64,000 nt of DNA from Sorangium cellulosum (GCF_004135735.1 NZ_CP012670.1:8510501-8574500), one strand, 5' to 3'; positions 44,990 through 53,647 are shown, counted from the stretch's first letter. A program made the numbers and translations. The notes: generated from the letters alone by a model not told the origin.

Positions 44990-46150
44990 TCACCAGACGC
45001 CCAGCAGGGCGAACCCTGCGCCATCCGTTCGCAACTCAGGCAGCGCACGAATACGGCTCGTATGCGTCTCGCGTGGCTGACCCCAGAGCGCGTACGCAGC
45101 AGCAGTGATCGCCAGCGCTCCCGACGCAACGTAAGCCAGACGCGCTCCATTGCCGAACGTATCGATCCGACGAAGCGTGCTGTCGAGCTCATCGCAAGGG
45201 CTGACGAACGCCGCGGAAGGCTTCCTGCATTGCCCTCCCGCCTGCAGGATCGCATTACCTTCCTTATCAGCGTCTGCGCTCGCCGCGTTCGACGCCACCG
45301 TGAACCCCACCGCCACCCCGAGTGCCACCGCGCTCGCCGCGCCCAGCGCGATCACCGGCACCCAGCTCCGCGGCTCCTCCGCCACGCCCACCCCCACCGC
45401 CGGCGCCGTCACGTTCTCCTTCCCGACCACCGGCGCGCCCTCCGCAACCGGCGCGCGCTCCGCCATCGGCGCCTTCGCCTCGGGCGCCTCCGCCGCCTCC
45501 GACGCCTTCGTCTCCGGCGCCTCCGCCGCCTTCGCCTCCCGCTTCATCACCACGGTGTTCATCTCCCGCCCCCCCGGCCGCGCGCTCATCGGCAACACCA
45601 GCTCCTGGTATCCCGCGCGCCGGATCACCACCCGATGCTCCCCGGGCTCCAGGAAGATCTCGTGCTTGACCTCCTCCGCCGGCACGCGCTCGCCGTCCAC
45701 GAACACCTCCGCGTCCGGCACGTTCGTCACCTGCACCCGCACCGCCCCCACGTGCTTCCTCGCCTCCTTGAGGAAATGCCGCACCCGCGCGAGGTGCTCG
45801 GGCTTCGCCGACGGCGGCGCCGTCCTCAGGCTGAAGGCGAGGAACGCCGCCGCGGACCGCGGCTTCTTCAGCCGGAGCTGCACCTCCCCGAGGTTCGCCG
45901 CGATGTCGAACGACCGCACCAGCGCCCACGCCTTCAGGTACGCGAGCTCCGCGTCCGCCCACCGCTTCTGCTCGAAGGCGCGGTTGCCCTCGCGGTAGAG
46001 CCGCGCCGCGCGCGCGGTGTCGCCGGGCACGTCGTCGTCCGCCACCGCGGGCGGCGGGCTGCCCTGCGCGTGGGCCGCGGCCGGCGCGAGGGCGCAGGCG
46101 GACAGCGCGCACAGCGCCGCCGCCGTCGATCGCATCGTCAGGTTCCTCAT
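44990..46150 (-). CDS. PEGA/TPR protein IIb (cluster II)
   Basis: A 386-residue exported protein with a signal peptide (cleaved near AHA-QG), TPR-like helices (ARLYREGNRAFEQKRWADAE; RSFDIAANLGEVQL), a PEGA-type domain (VGAVRVQVTNVPDAEVFVDGE; GEHRVVIRRAGYQELVL), an Ala/Glu/Pro linker absent from IIa, and two membrane helices. Starts at 46162, 46150 and 46135 are all possible; 46150 has a GAGAGAAG box. It overlaps no gene but is 21 bases from the glycine-rich gene and 33 from the single-pass protein gene. Confidence 0.86.
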   Translation of the reverse strand: MRNLTMRSTAAALCALSACALAPAAAHAQGSPPPAVADDDVPGDTARAARLYREGNRAFEQKRWADAELAYLKAWALVRSFDIAANLGEVQLRLKKPRSAAAFLAFSLRTAPPSAKPEHLARVRHFLKEARKHVGAVRVQVTNVPDAEVFVDGERVPAEEVKHEIFLEPGEHRVVIRRAGYQELVLPMSARPGGREMNTVVMKREAKAAEAPETKASEAAEAPEAKAPMAERAPVAEGAPVVGKENVTAPAVGVGVAEEPRSWVPVIALGAASAVALGVAVGFTVASNAASADADKEGNAILQAGGQCRKPSAAFVSPCDELDSTLRRIDTFGNGARLAYVASGALAITAAAYALWGQPRETHTSRIRALPELRTDGAGFALLGVW

Positions 46151-46182
46151 GGCTTCTCTCATCGTTCATCCACCCCGGCGGC

Positions 46183-47373
46183 TCAATCGAAGTTCGGCTT
46201 GTCGTACGGACCAGGCGGCAGCGACGCGCTCTCCGCCTCTCGCGACGGCGCCGTCACCGGCGGCCTCGCAGGCGCCTCCCGCGCCGGCGTCGCAGCCGCC
46301 GCCCGCGCCGGCGCCGCGGAGGCTGTCGCGCTCGGCCTCGGCGTCGCGCGCTGCGGCGCGGCCTGCCCTCTCGGCCTGCTCTCCTGCGACGGGATCACCG
46401 CCCTCCGTGGCCCTTCCGGGCGCGACGCCGCCCGCGCGGAGACCTCGCCCTCGTGCGGCGCCGCGCTGCGTGCGCGCGCGCTCGCGGCCCGCATCGCCGT
46501 CTCCATGTCCGGCGGCGCCCCCGCGTCCGCCTCGAGCGGCGCCGCCGCGCCGGCGACCGCCGTCCCGCTCGGCGCTGCCGGCGCTCTCACCGCCGCGCTC
46601 GGCGCCGCCGGTGCGACCGGCGCGACGTCCCCGCCTCGCGCCGGGCCACCCGCCGCCCCGCTCACCTCGTCCTCGCCGTCGCTCCCCACCGTTGCGGTCC
46701 GCAGCGCCGCCGATGCAATCCCCACCACGACGCCCGCCGCCACCACCCACATCGCCCGCCGCCGCCCCGCCCGTCGCTCCACGCGCCGCGCGGCGGCCAC
46801 CTCCGCGAGCCGCGGAACCCAGCCGACCGCTCCCGCGCCCGCCGCATCCGTTGCCGCCTCGTCCGTCGCCGCCGCGTCCGTTGCCGCCGCGTCCGTTGCC
46901 GCGCCCGCCATCGCCGCGCCCGCCGCCGCGTCCGTTGCCGCGCCCGCCATCGCCGCGCCCGCCGCCGCCTTCGCCGCGCCCGTTGCCGCCGCGCCCGCCG
47001 TCTCCAGGCCCTCCGCCGCGCCGCCCTCGCCCCTCCCCCCTCGCTCGCCGTGCCACTGCGCCAGGAGCTCGCTGTCGATCACGATCGGCTGCCGCTTCGT
47101 CACGGGCAGCCCCTCCGGCATCGTCACGCTCGGCGCCCCCACGTCGGCGAGCGGCGCGCGCTGCTCCGGGTTGCGCGCCCCGCTCCCCCGCCGCTCGTCG
47201 CCCCGCGGCGGCGGCACCCGCCGCGGATCCGCGATGTGCACCCGCTCCATCTCGACCGTCGGGTGCAGCGGCCGCGGAGCGACCTCGCCCACCGCGTAAG
47301 CCTTCGCCGCGTCCTCGCCCTGGCTCTGGATCGCCCGGGGCGCGCCCTGCGCTTCGCCGTCCTGCTTCGCCAT
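46183..47373 (-). CDS. Ala-rich single-pass membrane protein (cluster II)
   Basis: A 396-residue protein of the same layout as 23607-24875: cytoplasmic N-terminal half with HPTVEMERVHIADPRRVPPP and PVTKRQPIVID, a repeated Ala/Thr/Asp/Gly tract (TDAAATDAAATDEAATDAAG), an Arg-rich juxtamembrane region, one transmembrane helix (WVVAAGVVVGIASAALRTA) near residue 220, and an Ala/Pro-rich outer half ending PYDKPNFD. A AGGGAG site favours ATG 47373 over GTG 47391. The threonine-rich repeats and location beside a sigma factor and kinase suggest a regulatory or anti-sigma-like relay; no anti-sigma motif is seen. Confidence 0.75.
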   Translation of the reverse strand: MAKQDGEAQGAPRAIQSQGEDAAKAYAVGEVAPRPLHPTVEMERVHIADPRRVPPPRGDERRGSGARNPEQRAPLADVGAPSVTMPEGLPVTKRQPIVIDSELLAQWHGERGGRGEGGAAEGLETAGAAATGAAKAAAGAAMAGAATDAAAGAAMAGAATDAAATDAAATDEAATDAAGAGAVGWVPRLAEVAAARRVERRAGRRRAMWVVAAGVVVGIASAALRTATVGSDGEDEVSGAAGGPARGGDVAPVAPAAPSAAVRAPAAPSGTAVAGAAAPLEADAGAPPDMETAMRAASARARSAAPHEGEVSARAASRPEGPRRAVIPSQESRPRGQAAPQRATPRPSATASAAPARAAAATPAREAPARPPVTAPSREAESASLPPGPYDKPNFD

Positions 47374-47400
47374 CGCCTCGCTCCCTGCCACCCGCGCGGC

Positions 47401-48210
47401 CTACCGCCCGCGCGGCCCAGGTCTCCGCTCCCCCGCGCCCGGCCCCGCCGGTGGATCGTCGCGCACCCCGCGCAGCACCGGCTCCACCGGCTCGCCCCGC
47501 AGCGGCGGCGCGGACCTCACGCCCCGCCGCACCAGCGCCTTGCGCAGCCGCTCCCGGGCCCGATCGAGCCGCCGCCGCACCGTGATGTAGGCCACCCCGA
47601 GGAACGCCTGCGCCTGGTGCATGTCCATCCCGTCCACGAACACCGCCCCGAGCACGCGCTGCTCCTCCTCGGGCAGCTCGGCGAGCGCCTCGCCGAGCGC
47701 CCGCACCGCCGTCGCGAAGTCCGCCCGCTCGGCCGCGTCCTCGTCCGACCACGTTCGCCGCGAGGGCTCCACCGCTCCGACGAACGCCACCGCCGCGAGC
47801 TCGTCGCTGAACGCCTGGAGCCGCGCCCGGATCTCCTCCGGCCCGTCCCGCAGGAGATCGAACCCGCCCCGGTGGTGCGCCGAGAACAGCGCCATCGCGC
47901 GCCGCATCGCCACGTCGCGCCGGCGCGCCCTCGTCTCCGCCCGGACGAGGTCCAGCATGCTCCCGTCGATCCGCGCGATCGCGTACCCCTCGAACGACGC
48001 GTCGTGCGCCTCGTCGTACCGGCGCACCGCCTCCACCACCGCCACGCCGCCCGCCGAGACGAGCTGCTCCCGGTCGACCAGGCCCGCGTACCTGCGCGCG
48101 TGCCACCGCGCGCGCACCTCGACCAGCGGGAGCACCCGCTCCACGAGCGCCCGCTGCTTCGGGCTGAGCAGCGGCCGCACCTCGGCCTCCCTGTCCTCGC
48201 CGCCGGTCAC
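47401..48210 (-). CDS. Alternative sigma factor (sigma-70 group 3, FliA/SigB type)
   Basis: A 269-residue sigma factor. Region 2 is evident at about 30-90 (ARRYAGLVDREQLVSAGGVAVVEAVRRYDE, FEGYAIARIDGSMLDLVR), the last segment being diagnostic of the sporulation/flagellar/stress group. Region 4 lies at about 185-235 (LAELPEEEQRVLGAVFVDGMDMHQAQAFLGV, VRRRLDRARERL) as a helix-turn-helix. A short Pro/Gly/Arg tail follows. The ATG overlaps the stop of the preceding 100-aa gene (ATGA), indicating coupling. It probably directs expression of cluster II or other surface genes; that is inference. Confidence 0.9.
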   Translation of the reverse strand: MTGGEDREAEVRPLLSPKQRALVERVLPLVEVRARWHARRYAGLVDREQLVSAGGVAVVEAVRRYDEAHDASFEGYAIARIDGSMLDLVRAETRARRRDVAMRRAMALFSAHHRGGFDLLRDGPEEIRARLQAFSDELAAVAFVGAVEPSRRTWSDEDAAERADFATAVRALGEALAELPEEEQRVLGAVFVDGMDMHQAQAFLGVAYITVRRRLDRARERLRKALVRRGVRSAPPLRGEPVEPVLRGVRDDPPAGPGAGERRPGPRGR

Positions 48211-48509
48211 GCCCCCTCCCTCCCGCCGCCCGCGGCGCCGCCCCGGCCGCCGTGGCCGCGCCCGCGGAGAGGCGCCCCCTCGGCGGGCACCTCCCCGCTC
48301 ACCTCGGGCGCCGGGCGCGCCGTGAGCTGCCGCAGGAGCGCCGCGGAGTAGGGGTTCTTGACGAGCTCCTCCTCGAGCGCCTCGCGCATCTGCGCGAGCA
48401 TCTCCGGCGGCACGAGCCCGCGGTACGGCGCGAGGCTGCGCTCGACCGTCTCCGCCACGACGCGCTCGGCCCGCAGCACCATCTCCTCGTCCTCGTCACC
48501 CTGCGACAT
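48207..48509 (-). CDS. Small acidic/Gly-rich protein coupled to the sigma factor
   Basis: A 100-residue protein that starts MSQGDEDEE and has a helical core (MVLRAERVVAETVERSLAPYRGLVPPEMLAQMREALEEELVKNPY), then a Gly/Arg/Pro tail. The ATG at 48509 is chosen for a GGAGGAG site six bases upstream. The gene overlaps the sigma factor by four bases. Small helical proteins translated with a sigma factor are often its regulator; no motif identifies it as such. Confidence 0.72.
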   Translation of the reverse strand: MSQGDEDEEMVLRAERVVAETVERSLAPYRGLVPPEMLAQMREALEEELVKNPYSAALLRQLTARPAPEVSGEVPAEGAPLRGRGHGGRGGAAGGGREGA

Positions 48510-48584
48510 CCCCGGCTCCTCCTGCCCTTGCATGTTCCACAGCCCAACTCCCCCTCGCGTCGCTGCTCGCGGCGCCACGCATCG

Positions 48585-50657
48585 CTAGAAGAGCGGCGGC
48601 CCGCCGACCGGCCCGGGGCCGACCTCCTGCCGCTTCGGCGCGGCAGGCGCCGCCGGCCGCCGCCTTCCCGCCGCCGTCTCCGCGCGCGGCGCCGAGGGCG
48701 GCGCCCCAGCCGGGCGCGGCGACACCGCGGGACCTTCGGGCCGCTCTGTCACGGGGCCCCGCACCGCCGCCCCGCTCAGAGCTCCTCCGGCCGGCCGCGC
48801 AGCCGTGACCGCCGCCCTCCCAGGCGGCGCGGCGACCTTCCCCGCGACGGCGGCTTCCTCCGCGGCGGCCTCGGGTGCGCTGGCGTCCGCGCTCTCCGCA
48901 GCCGCCTCCGCCGGCACCGGCGGCGCGACCGCCTCCCCCGCCGTCGCGGTGCCGGCCTGGAGCGCGCCCGGCGCCCTCACCTCCTCCCCCGCTGCGACGG
49001 CGCCGTCCTGGGGTGCGCCCGGCGGCGCGATCCAGCGCACGGCGAGCGCGCTCAGCACCGACGACGCGAGCACCATCGCGATCAGCACCCACGGCGTCAC
49101 GCGCACCCCCCCGTTTCGGTGGCGCTCCTCGCCCGCCGGATCGCCCAGCGCGCTCGCCCGCTCCGGCGAGAGGTGCCGGAGCATCGGACCGGTCGTGCGC
49201 GCCGCCGGCGGCCGGGAGCCGCCCGCCGGTAGCAGGGAGCCGCCCGCTGGTAGCAGCGACGACCCCGGCGGCGGCCGGGAGGGCGACGCCCGCTCTGCCA
49301 CCGGCATGATCTCGGTCCCCCGCGCGGTCCTCGCGGGGCTGATCGGCGCCCCGCCGTCCGCATCACGGCTCCCCGGCCCGGGCCCGAACGCCGCCGCGCG
49401 GACGCTCTCCCGATCGATCGGCAGCGTCCCGCCAGGCCCCACGTCGGGCACCGGCGACGCGACCACGACCTTGGCGGACGGCTCCTTCCGCGGCACCTCG
49501 AGCGTCGGCCCCGTCACCGGCGGCCGGTAGACGGCGCCTGGCCGCGATCGCCCGGGGATCGGCGGCTCGCCGGGCGGCACGTCGAACGAGATGCGCCCCT
49601 CGGCCTCGTCCTTTTCGAGACGGTTGCGCAGCGCGATCAGCGCCTGCGCCATTTCGGCCATCGTGAGGTACCGCGCGGCGGGGTCCTTCGCGGTGGCGCG
49701 CCGGATCACCTCGTCCACGTACTCCGGCAGCCCCGCCACGGTCGACAGCGGCTCCGGATCCGTGACGAACTGCCGCTTCAAGACCAGCGTCCGGTCGTGG
49801 AAGGCGTCCTGGAACGGGTGGCGGCCGGCGAGCATCTCCCAGAGCACGAGGCCCAGCGAGTAGATGTCGAAGCGCGCGTCCGCGTCGGCGCCGTCCAGGT
49901 TCTCCGGCGCCATGTACGCGCACGTCCCGAGGCGCACGTTGCGCTGGGTCGTCCGCATCTCGTAGGGGATGACCTTCGCGATCGAGAAATCGACGACCTT
50001 CACCTCCCCTTCCGCGGTGAAGGCGATGTTGTCCGGCTTCACGTCGCGGTGGATGATCTGGTTCTCGTGCGCCGCGTCGAGCCCCCACGCGACCTCGAGC
50101 GCCACGTGCAGCGCGAAGCGCGGCGAGAGCCGCCCCTGGCGCTCCAGGATGGTGGCCAGCGTCGGGCCGTCGAGGAACTCCATGAGCATCCACGCCGTGC
50201 CGTCGGCCTCGCAGCCGATATCGAAGACATCGACGACGTTGGCGTGCTCGATACCGAACGTCCCGTGCGCCTCGGCCAGGCTCCGCTCGACCTTCCTCGC
50301 GTCCTGCCGGTCGCGCAGGTGCATGATCTTGAGGGCGCACCGCGCTCCGCTCATCCGGTGGCGCACCTCGTAGACCTGGCCGGAATACCCGGCGCCGATG
50401 AAGCGCACGATCTCCACCTGATGAAAACTCTGACCCGGCTGGAACACCTGCCGATCGATCGGATCTCCGGTGTTGCCCACGGCGCTGTCCCGCTCCTTCC
50501 CGGGGCCCACGTTACTCGACGGCAGGGCGGAAGGGATCTCGTCGGTGACGGCCAGGGCCGCGGCGGACAGCGCCGCGGCGGACAGCGCCGTGGCGGGCAG
50601 CGCCGCGGTGATGTCCGGCGGTTCGCCGGAGCGGATGGGCTCTTTCGCATCGTCCAT
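48585..50657 (-). CDS. Ser/Thr kinase with altered DFG motif (cluster II)
   Basis: A 690-residue kinase with a 75-residue Ala-rich leader, then the kinase domain: FIGAGYSGQVYEVR (87-100), Lys110 in CALKIM, HRDVKPDN (203-210), and VVDFSIAKV, where Ser225 stands for the usual DFG glycine, followed by AYMAPENLDG and DIYSLGLVLWEML. The domain ends near 360. A disordered Pro/Ser/Ala region, one transmembrane helix at about 520-540 and an Ala/Pro-rich outer tail follow. The start is ATG 50657, not the TTG at 50711. It lies directly upstream of the sigma-factor pair on the same strand. DFS does not abolish metal binding by the aspartate, but may alter activity. Confidence 0.9.
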   Translation of the reverse strand: MDDAKEPIRSGEPPDITAALPATALSAAALSAAALAVTDEIPSALPSSNVGPGKERDSAVGNTGDPIDRQVFQPGQSFHQVEIVRFIGAGYSGQVYEVRHRMSGARCALKIMHLRDRQDARKVERSLAEAHGTFGIEHANVVDVFDIGCEADGTAWMLMEFLDGPTLATILERQGRLSPRFALHVALEVAWGLDAAHENQIIHRDVKPDNIAFTAEGEVKVVDFSIAKVIPYEMRTTQRNVRLGTCAYMAPENLDGADADARFDIYSLGLVLWEMLAGRHPFQDAFHDRTLVLKRQFVTDPEPLSTVAGLPEYVDEVIRRATAKDPAARYLTMAEMAQALIALRNRLEKDEAEGRISFDVPPGEPPIPGRSRPGAVYRPPVTGPTLEVPRKEPSAKVVVASPVPDVGPGGTLPIDRESVRAAAFGPGPGSRDADGGAPISPARTARGTEIMPVAERASPSRPPPGSSLLPAGGSLLPAGGSRPPAARTTGPMLRHLSPERASALGDPAGEERHRNGGVRVTPWVLIAMVLASSVLSALAVRWIAPPGAPQDGAVAAGEEVRAPGALQAGTATAGEAVAPPVPAEAAAESADASAPEAAAEEAAVAGKVAAPPGRAAVTAARPAGGALSGAAVRGPVTERPEGPAVSPRPAGAPPSAPRAETAAGRRRPAAPAAPKRQEVGPGPVGGPPLF

Positions 50658-50859
50658 GAGCCATGCCCTCGCCGGCGGCGCTTCTCCGGAAGTGCCGCCG
50701 GCGGGCTCCAAGTCGCGCCGGCCGCGGCGGGGTGCTCACCTGATCGACAGGCGCCGAGCACAAAATCGACCGAGCCCGCGGCAGAACGGGCTTGCGATCG
50801 TGCCCGCGTGTCTCGTTAGAATGCCCGGTTTCGTGGGGGGAGGAATCGAGGAGGGATCG

Positions 50860-51693
50860 ATGGCAGCCTATGGGTACAGCTTCGTCACGGACAAGGCGTT
50901 CAGCGCGTTCGCGCGCGATCTCGATCAAGGCGCGTGGAAGAGCGTCTCGATTGGCAAGTACGATGTCCCGAACCGCGTCCCGACGGCGCTCCTGCTCGAA
51001 GCGCCGAAGCCGGTGATCTGGAAGGTGCGCGCGCTCTGGAGCATCAGGGCGCTCGACGAGGCGCTCGGCGTCGCCTCGGCCGCGGCGCTCGCCGAGCTCG
51101 ACACGGAGTGGGACGCTTCCCAGCGGGCGCTGCACCTGTTCCTGGCCTCGGCGGCCGAGAGCAAGGACCCGGCGCAGCGCGACGCGGCGGTGCGGCTCCG
51201 CGGCGCCCTGCTCGCGGGGGCCGGCACCGAGCAGACCCGCTACACGTACGACGCCGAGGTCGACTACGGCTGGCACCAGGTCGCGGTCGCGGGCAAGGCG
51301 CCGCTCGCCGCCGACGTGAAGAAGGTCGGCGCCGGGCCGTACCTGAAGCGCGTCGAGGAGGCGACCGACGCGCTCGCCAAGGGGCTCGGCCGCAGCTCCG
51401 GCCAGAAGCGCGCGGTCGCGCGGTCGAAGCGCATCCGGGAGGCGGTGGTCGCGTGCACGCAGGCGTTCAACGCCATCCACGACGACATCGGCTGGCTCAT
51501 CCAGCACACGCCGAGCGGCAAGCACCGCGAGCTCCTCGAGGCGCTCCACGCTCCGTTCCTCGCCCTGCTCGAGCGCAACCCGCAGCGCGCCGCGGCCTCC
51601 CCCGCGCCGGAGGAGAACACCGGCGAGGAGGACGCCGCGGAGGCCGAGGCGCCGGAGAGCGAGGCCGAGGCGTCGGAGAGCGAGACCGATTGA
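50860..51693 (+). CDS. Hypothetical protein
   Basis: A 277-residue soluble-looking protein, largely helical, with motifs YGYSFVTDKAFSAFARDLDQGAWKSVSIGKYDVPN, YTYDAEVDYGWHQVAVA and an acidic Glu/Ala/Ser tail (EAEAPESEAEASESE). No signal peptide, membrane helix or catalytic motif is visible. A GAGGGATCG site precedes the ATG. It is divergent from the cluster II kinase by 203 bases. No family is recognised. Confidence 0.8.
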   Translation: MAAYGYSFVTDKAFSAFARDLDQGAWKSVSIGKYDVPNRVPTALLLEAPKPVIWKVRALWSIRALDEALGVASAAALAELDTEWDASQRALHLFLASAAESKDPAQRDAAVRLRGALLAGAGTEQTRYTYDAEVDYGWHQVAVAGKAPLAADVKKVGAGPYLKRVEEATDALAKGLGRSSGQKRAVARSKRIREAVVACTQAFNAIHDDIGWLIQHTPSGKHRELLEALHAPFLALLERNPQRAAASPAPEENTGEEDAAEAEAPESEAEASESETD

Positions 51694-51806
51694 GCGCGTG
51701 CGGGCGTCCCGGCGCGCTCTCGTCCCCGAAGGCGATGCCGCTCAAGGGCCGCCCGTCCTCCTGGAAGGGCCTGGCGAGCTCCGATATCTCCGCCGGTCCG
51801 AATGGA

Positions 51807-52010
51807 TCAAGCACCCACGGCTCGGCGCGGCTGAAGCAGGACGCGCGTCGCCGGTGCATCCTTGAGGAGACGAGCCTGGATCTGGTGGAGCAGAACGCTC
51901 TTTCCCATCCCGCGGGCACCGATGACCTTGACGGCAGCCCCGCGACGGAGGTGCTCCGTGATGCCTGCCACCAGGCCGTCCCGGCGCACGGGGTGGCCAG
52001 GGGTGTGGCC
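51807..52010 (-). pseudogene. Truncated AAA-type ATPase fragment
   Basis: A frame of about 60 residues reading PVRRDGLVAGITEHLRRG, then VIGARGMGKSVLLHQI and ARLLKD, the Walker A region of an AAA-like/NACHT-type ATPase, and ending 35 residues later. Everything after Walker A is missing. The intact neighbour at 52040 has the same architecture (LMGRDAEVMELRT...VFGLRKCGKTSLV), so this is probably a decayed or partly duplicated copy. Confidence 0.6.
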
Positions 52011-52039
52011 CTGTCAATTGTACGGGTTGGGCCGCCTCG

Positions 52040-53260
52040 TCACACCGCCACCCGCGCCTGTGTGGGGAGCAAGGTCCGCACGTACCACGATAGGTGCTTC
52101 GGCAGCGCCAGCGTGGCCTCGTCGAGCAAGCCGAAATTCCGCAGCACCCGCATGCCGGAGCTCTGCGATCCGCCTGACCGCTTCACGGCCGCTGCAGGAT
52201 CATGACTCTCGATGAGATCGAGGAGCAACGCGTAGGCCGCCGAGTACCTCTTCGAGAGCAGCGCGATGATCTCGCGGTCCACGTCCAGCACGGCTTGACG
52301 GCCCAGGAAGCGCTCGACAGCCCTCTCGCGATGAGGATCCGTCGGTTCCTTCAGCAGGACCCCCGGCGCATGCAGCCGGACCTCTTCGCGGAGGGCCGAG
52401 CCGAACTGGCGGTGCAGCAGCGGATGCCCACCGGTCCACGCGCGGGCGAGCGTCGCCGTCTCGGGCCCCACGGCGAGCCCCACGCGGCGCCCTAGCTTCC
52501 GGAGCATCTCCGTGTCATGCGGCGGACGGATCGGTCCGAGCCACATCGGCGTGAGCCCCGCGAGCAGGGGGTTGGGCACCCCATCCAGATGCGGAACCGA
52601 CAGGTGCTCGGGGTCGCGGCCGATCAGCACGAGCGAGACGGCCCCCTGATGTTGCTGGGACAGGGCGCGCACGAGCCCGAGGAGCCGCGAGATGCCTGGC
52701 ACCGGGCCAAGGCTGCCCTCGCGCTCGAAGAGGAAGTCGTACTCGTCGATCACGAAGCACAGGCGCATTCCCTCGTCCACGATCGCCTGGGACGCTGACT
52801 TCAGGCCGGCGATGCCCTGCTGTGCCGGCGGAACATCAGCGCGGCCGGCCGCGCGCATCCTGCGGCGCAGCGCGGCGAGCAACTCGTCGGCGACATCGTC
52901 AACATCCGCCCCATCCAGCCCCTGCGCGTCGAGCCAGATCACGCACGCCTGGGACGCCATGTTCTCCGCGCCTGGCGTCTTGATCCCGCTCGCCGGGTCG
53001 AGCCAGTCGGTGACCGCCCGGACCAGCGACGTCTTGCCGCATTTGCGCAATCCGAACACGCCGACGGCGTCGCCGCGGGTGACCCGCGTGCGGAGCTCCA
53101 TGACCTCCGCATCACGGCCCATGAGCTGGTATCCTCGAACCGGATCACGCTCCTCGAACACGTCGTACGTGGGGAGCTGCAGACGGAGCACCTCGGAGAG
53201 CGGCGGCCAGCTCCGATCCTCGCCCCATACCCAAGCCACGCGCTGATCCCGACCGGGCAT
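52040..53260 (-). CDS. AAA-type P-loop ATPase
   Basis: A 406-residue ATPase. After LPTYDVFEERDPVRGY come LMGRDAEV, Walker A GLRKCGKTSLV (about 70-80), Walker B-like CFVIDEYDFLFE (about 165), and SLVLIGRDP with an arginine that could be sensor-type; a winged-helix-like end follows (YALLLDLIESHD, MRVLRNFGLLDE). Families of this type occur as STAND or NTPase parts of signalling or conflict systems. The start at 53260 precedes the first recognisable region, but the N-terminus looks short, and the frame upstream is a tandem repeat, so a lost N-terminal domain is possible. Partner genes are not evident. Confidence 0.8.
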   Translation of the reverse strand: MPGRDQRVAWVWGEDRSWPPLSEVLRLQLPTYDVFEERDPVRGYQLMGRDAEVMELRTRVTRGDAVGVFGLRKCGKTSLVRAVTDWLDPASGIKTPGAENMASQACVIWLDAQGLDGADVDDVADELLAALRRRMRAAGRADVPPAQQGIAGLKSASQAIVDEGMRLCFVIDEYDFLFEREGSLGPVPGISRLLGLVRALSQQHQGAVSLVLIGRDPEHLSVPHLDGVPNPLLAGLTPMWLGPIRPPHDTEMLRKLGRRVGLAVGPETATLARAWTGGHPLLHRQFGSALREEVRLHAPGVLLKEPTDPHRERAVERFLGRQAVLDVDREIIALLSKRYSAAYALLLDLIESHDPAAAVKRSGGSQSSGMRVLRNFGLLDEATLALPKHLSWYVRTLLPTQARVAV

Positions 53261-53346
53261 CCCACGTACATGGCGCACCGTCCGCGCGCCGGGAGGTCGA
53301 GCCTGCTCCGGTCCCCGCCGGCACCAGCGAGCCCTCCCCCCGCCCT

Positions 53347-53545
53347 TGCCGGCTCTCCGCAGCCCTTCCCTGAACCCCTGCCGGCTCTCCGCAACCCTTC
53401 CCTGAACCCCTGCCGGCTCTCCGCAGCCCTTCTCCGAACCCCTGCCGGCTCTCCGCAACCCTTCCCTGAACCCCTGCCGGCTCTCCGCAGCCCTGCCCCG
53501 AACCCCTGCCGGCTCTCCGCAGCCCTGCCCCGAACCCCTGTCGGT
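53347..53545. repeat. Exact 32-base tandem array
   Basis: Seven starts of TGCCGG spaced precisely 32 bases apart (53347, 53379, 53411, 53443, 53475, 53507, 53539), unit TGCCGGCTCTCCGCAGCCCT followed by a slightly variable TCCCTGAACCCC half; the last unit is degenerate. No spacers separate the units, so this is not a CRISPR array. It fills most of the space between two divergent genes. Confidence 0.93.
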
Positions 53546-53647
53546 GACCGACAGCACGCCCTGCCCTGCTTGTCGTCGCGCTCACAGCGACTTTCTCGGT
53601 TCAGACGGAACCGCCCGTCCCACCACGATCTGCTATCCTTCGCCGCC

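Noticed and set aside
53347..53545. CRISPR array
   Set aside because: The 32-base units are head to tail without unique spacers, and no cas genes are nearby.
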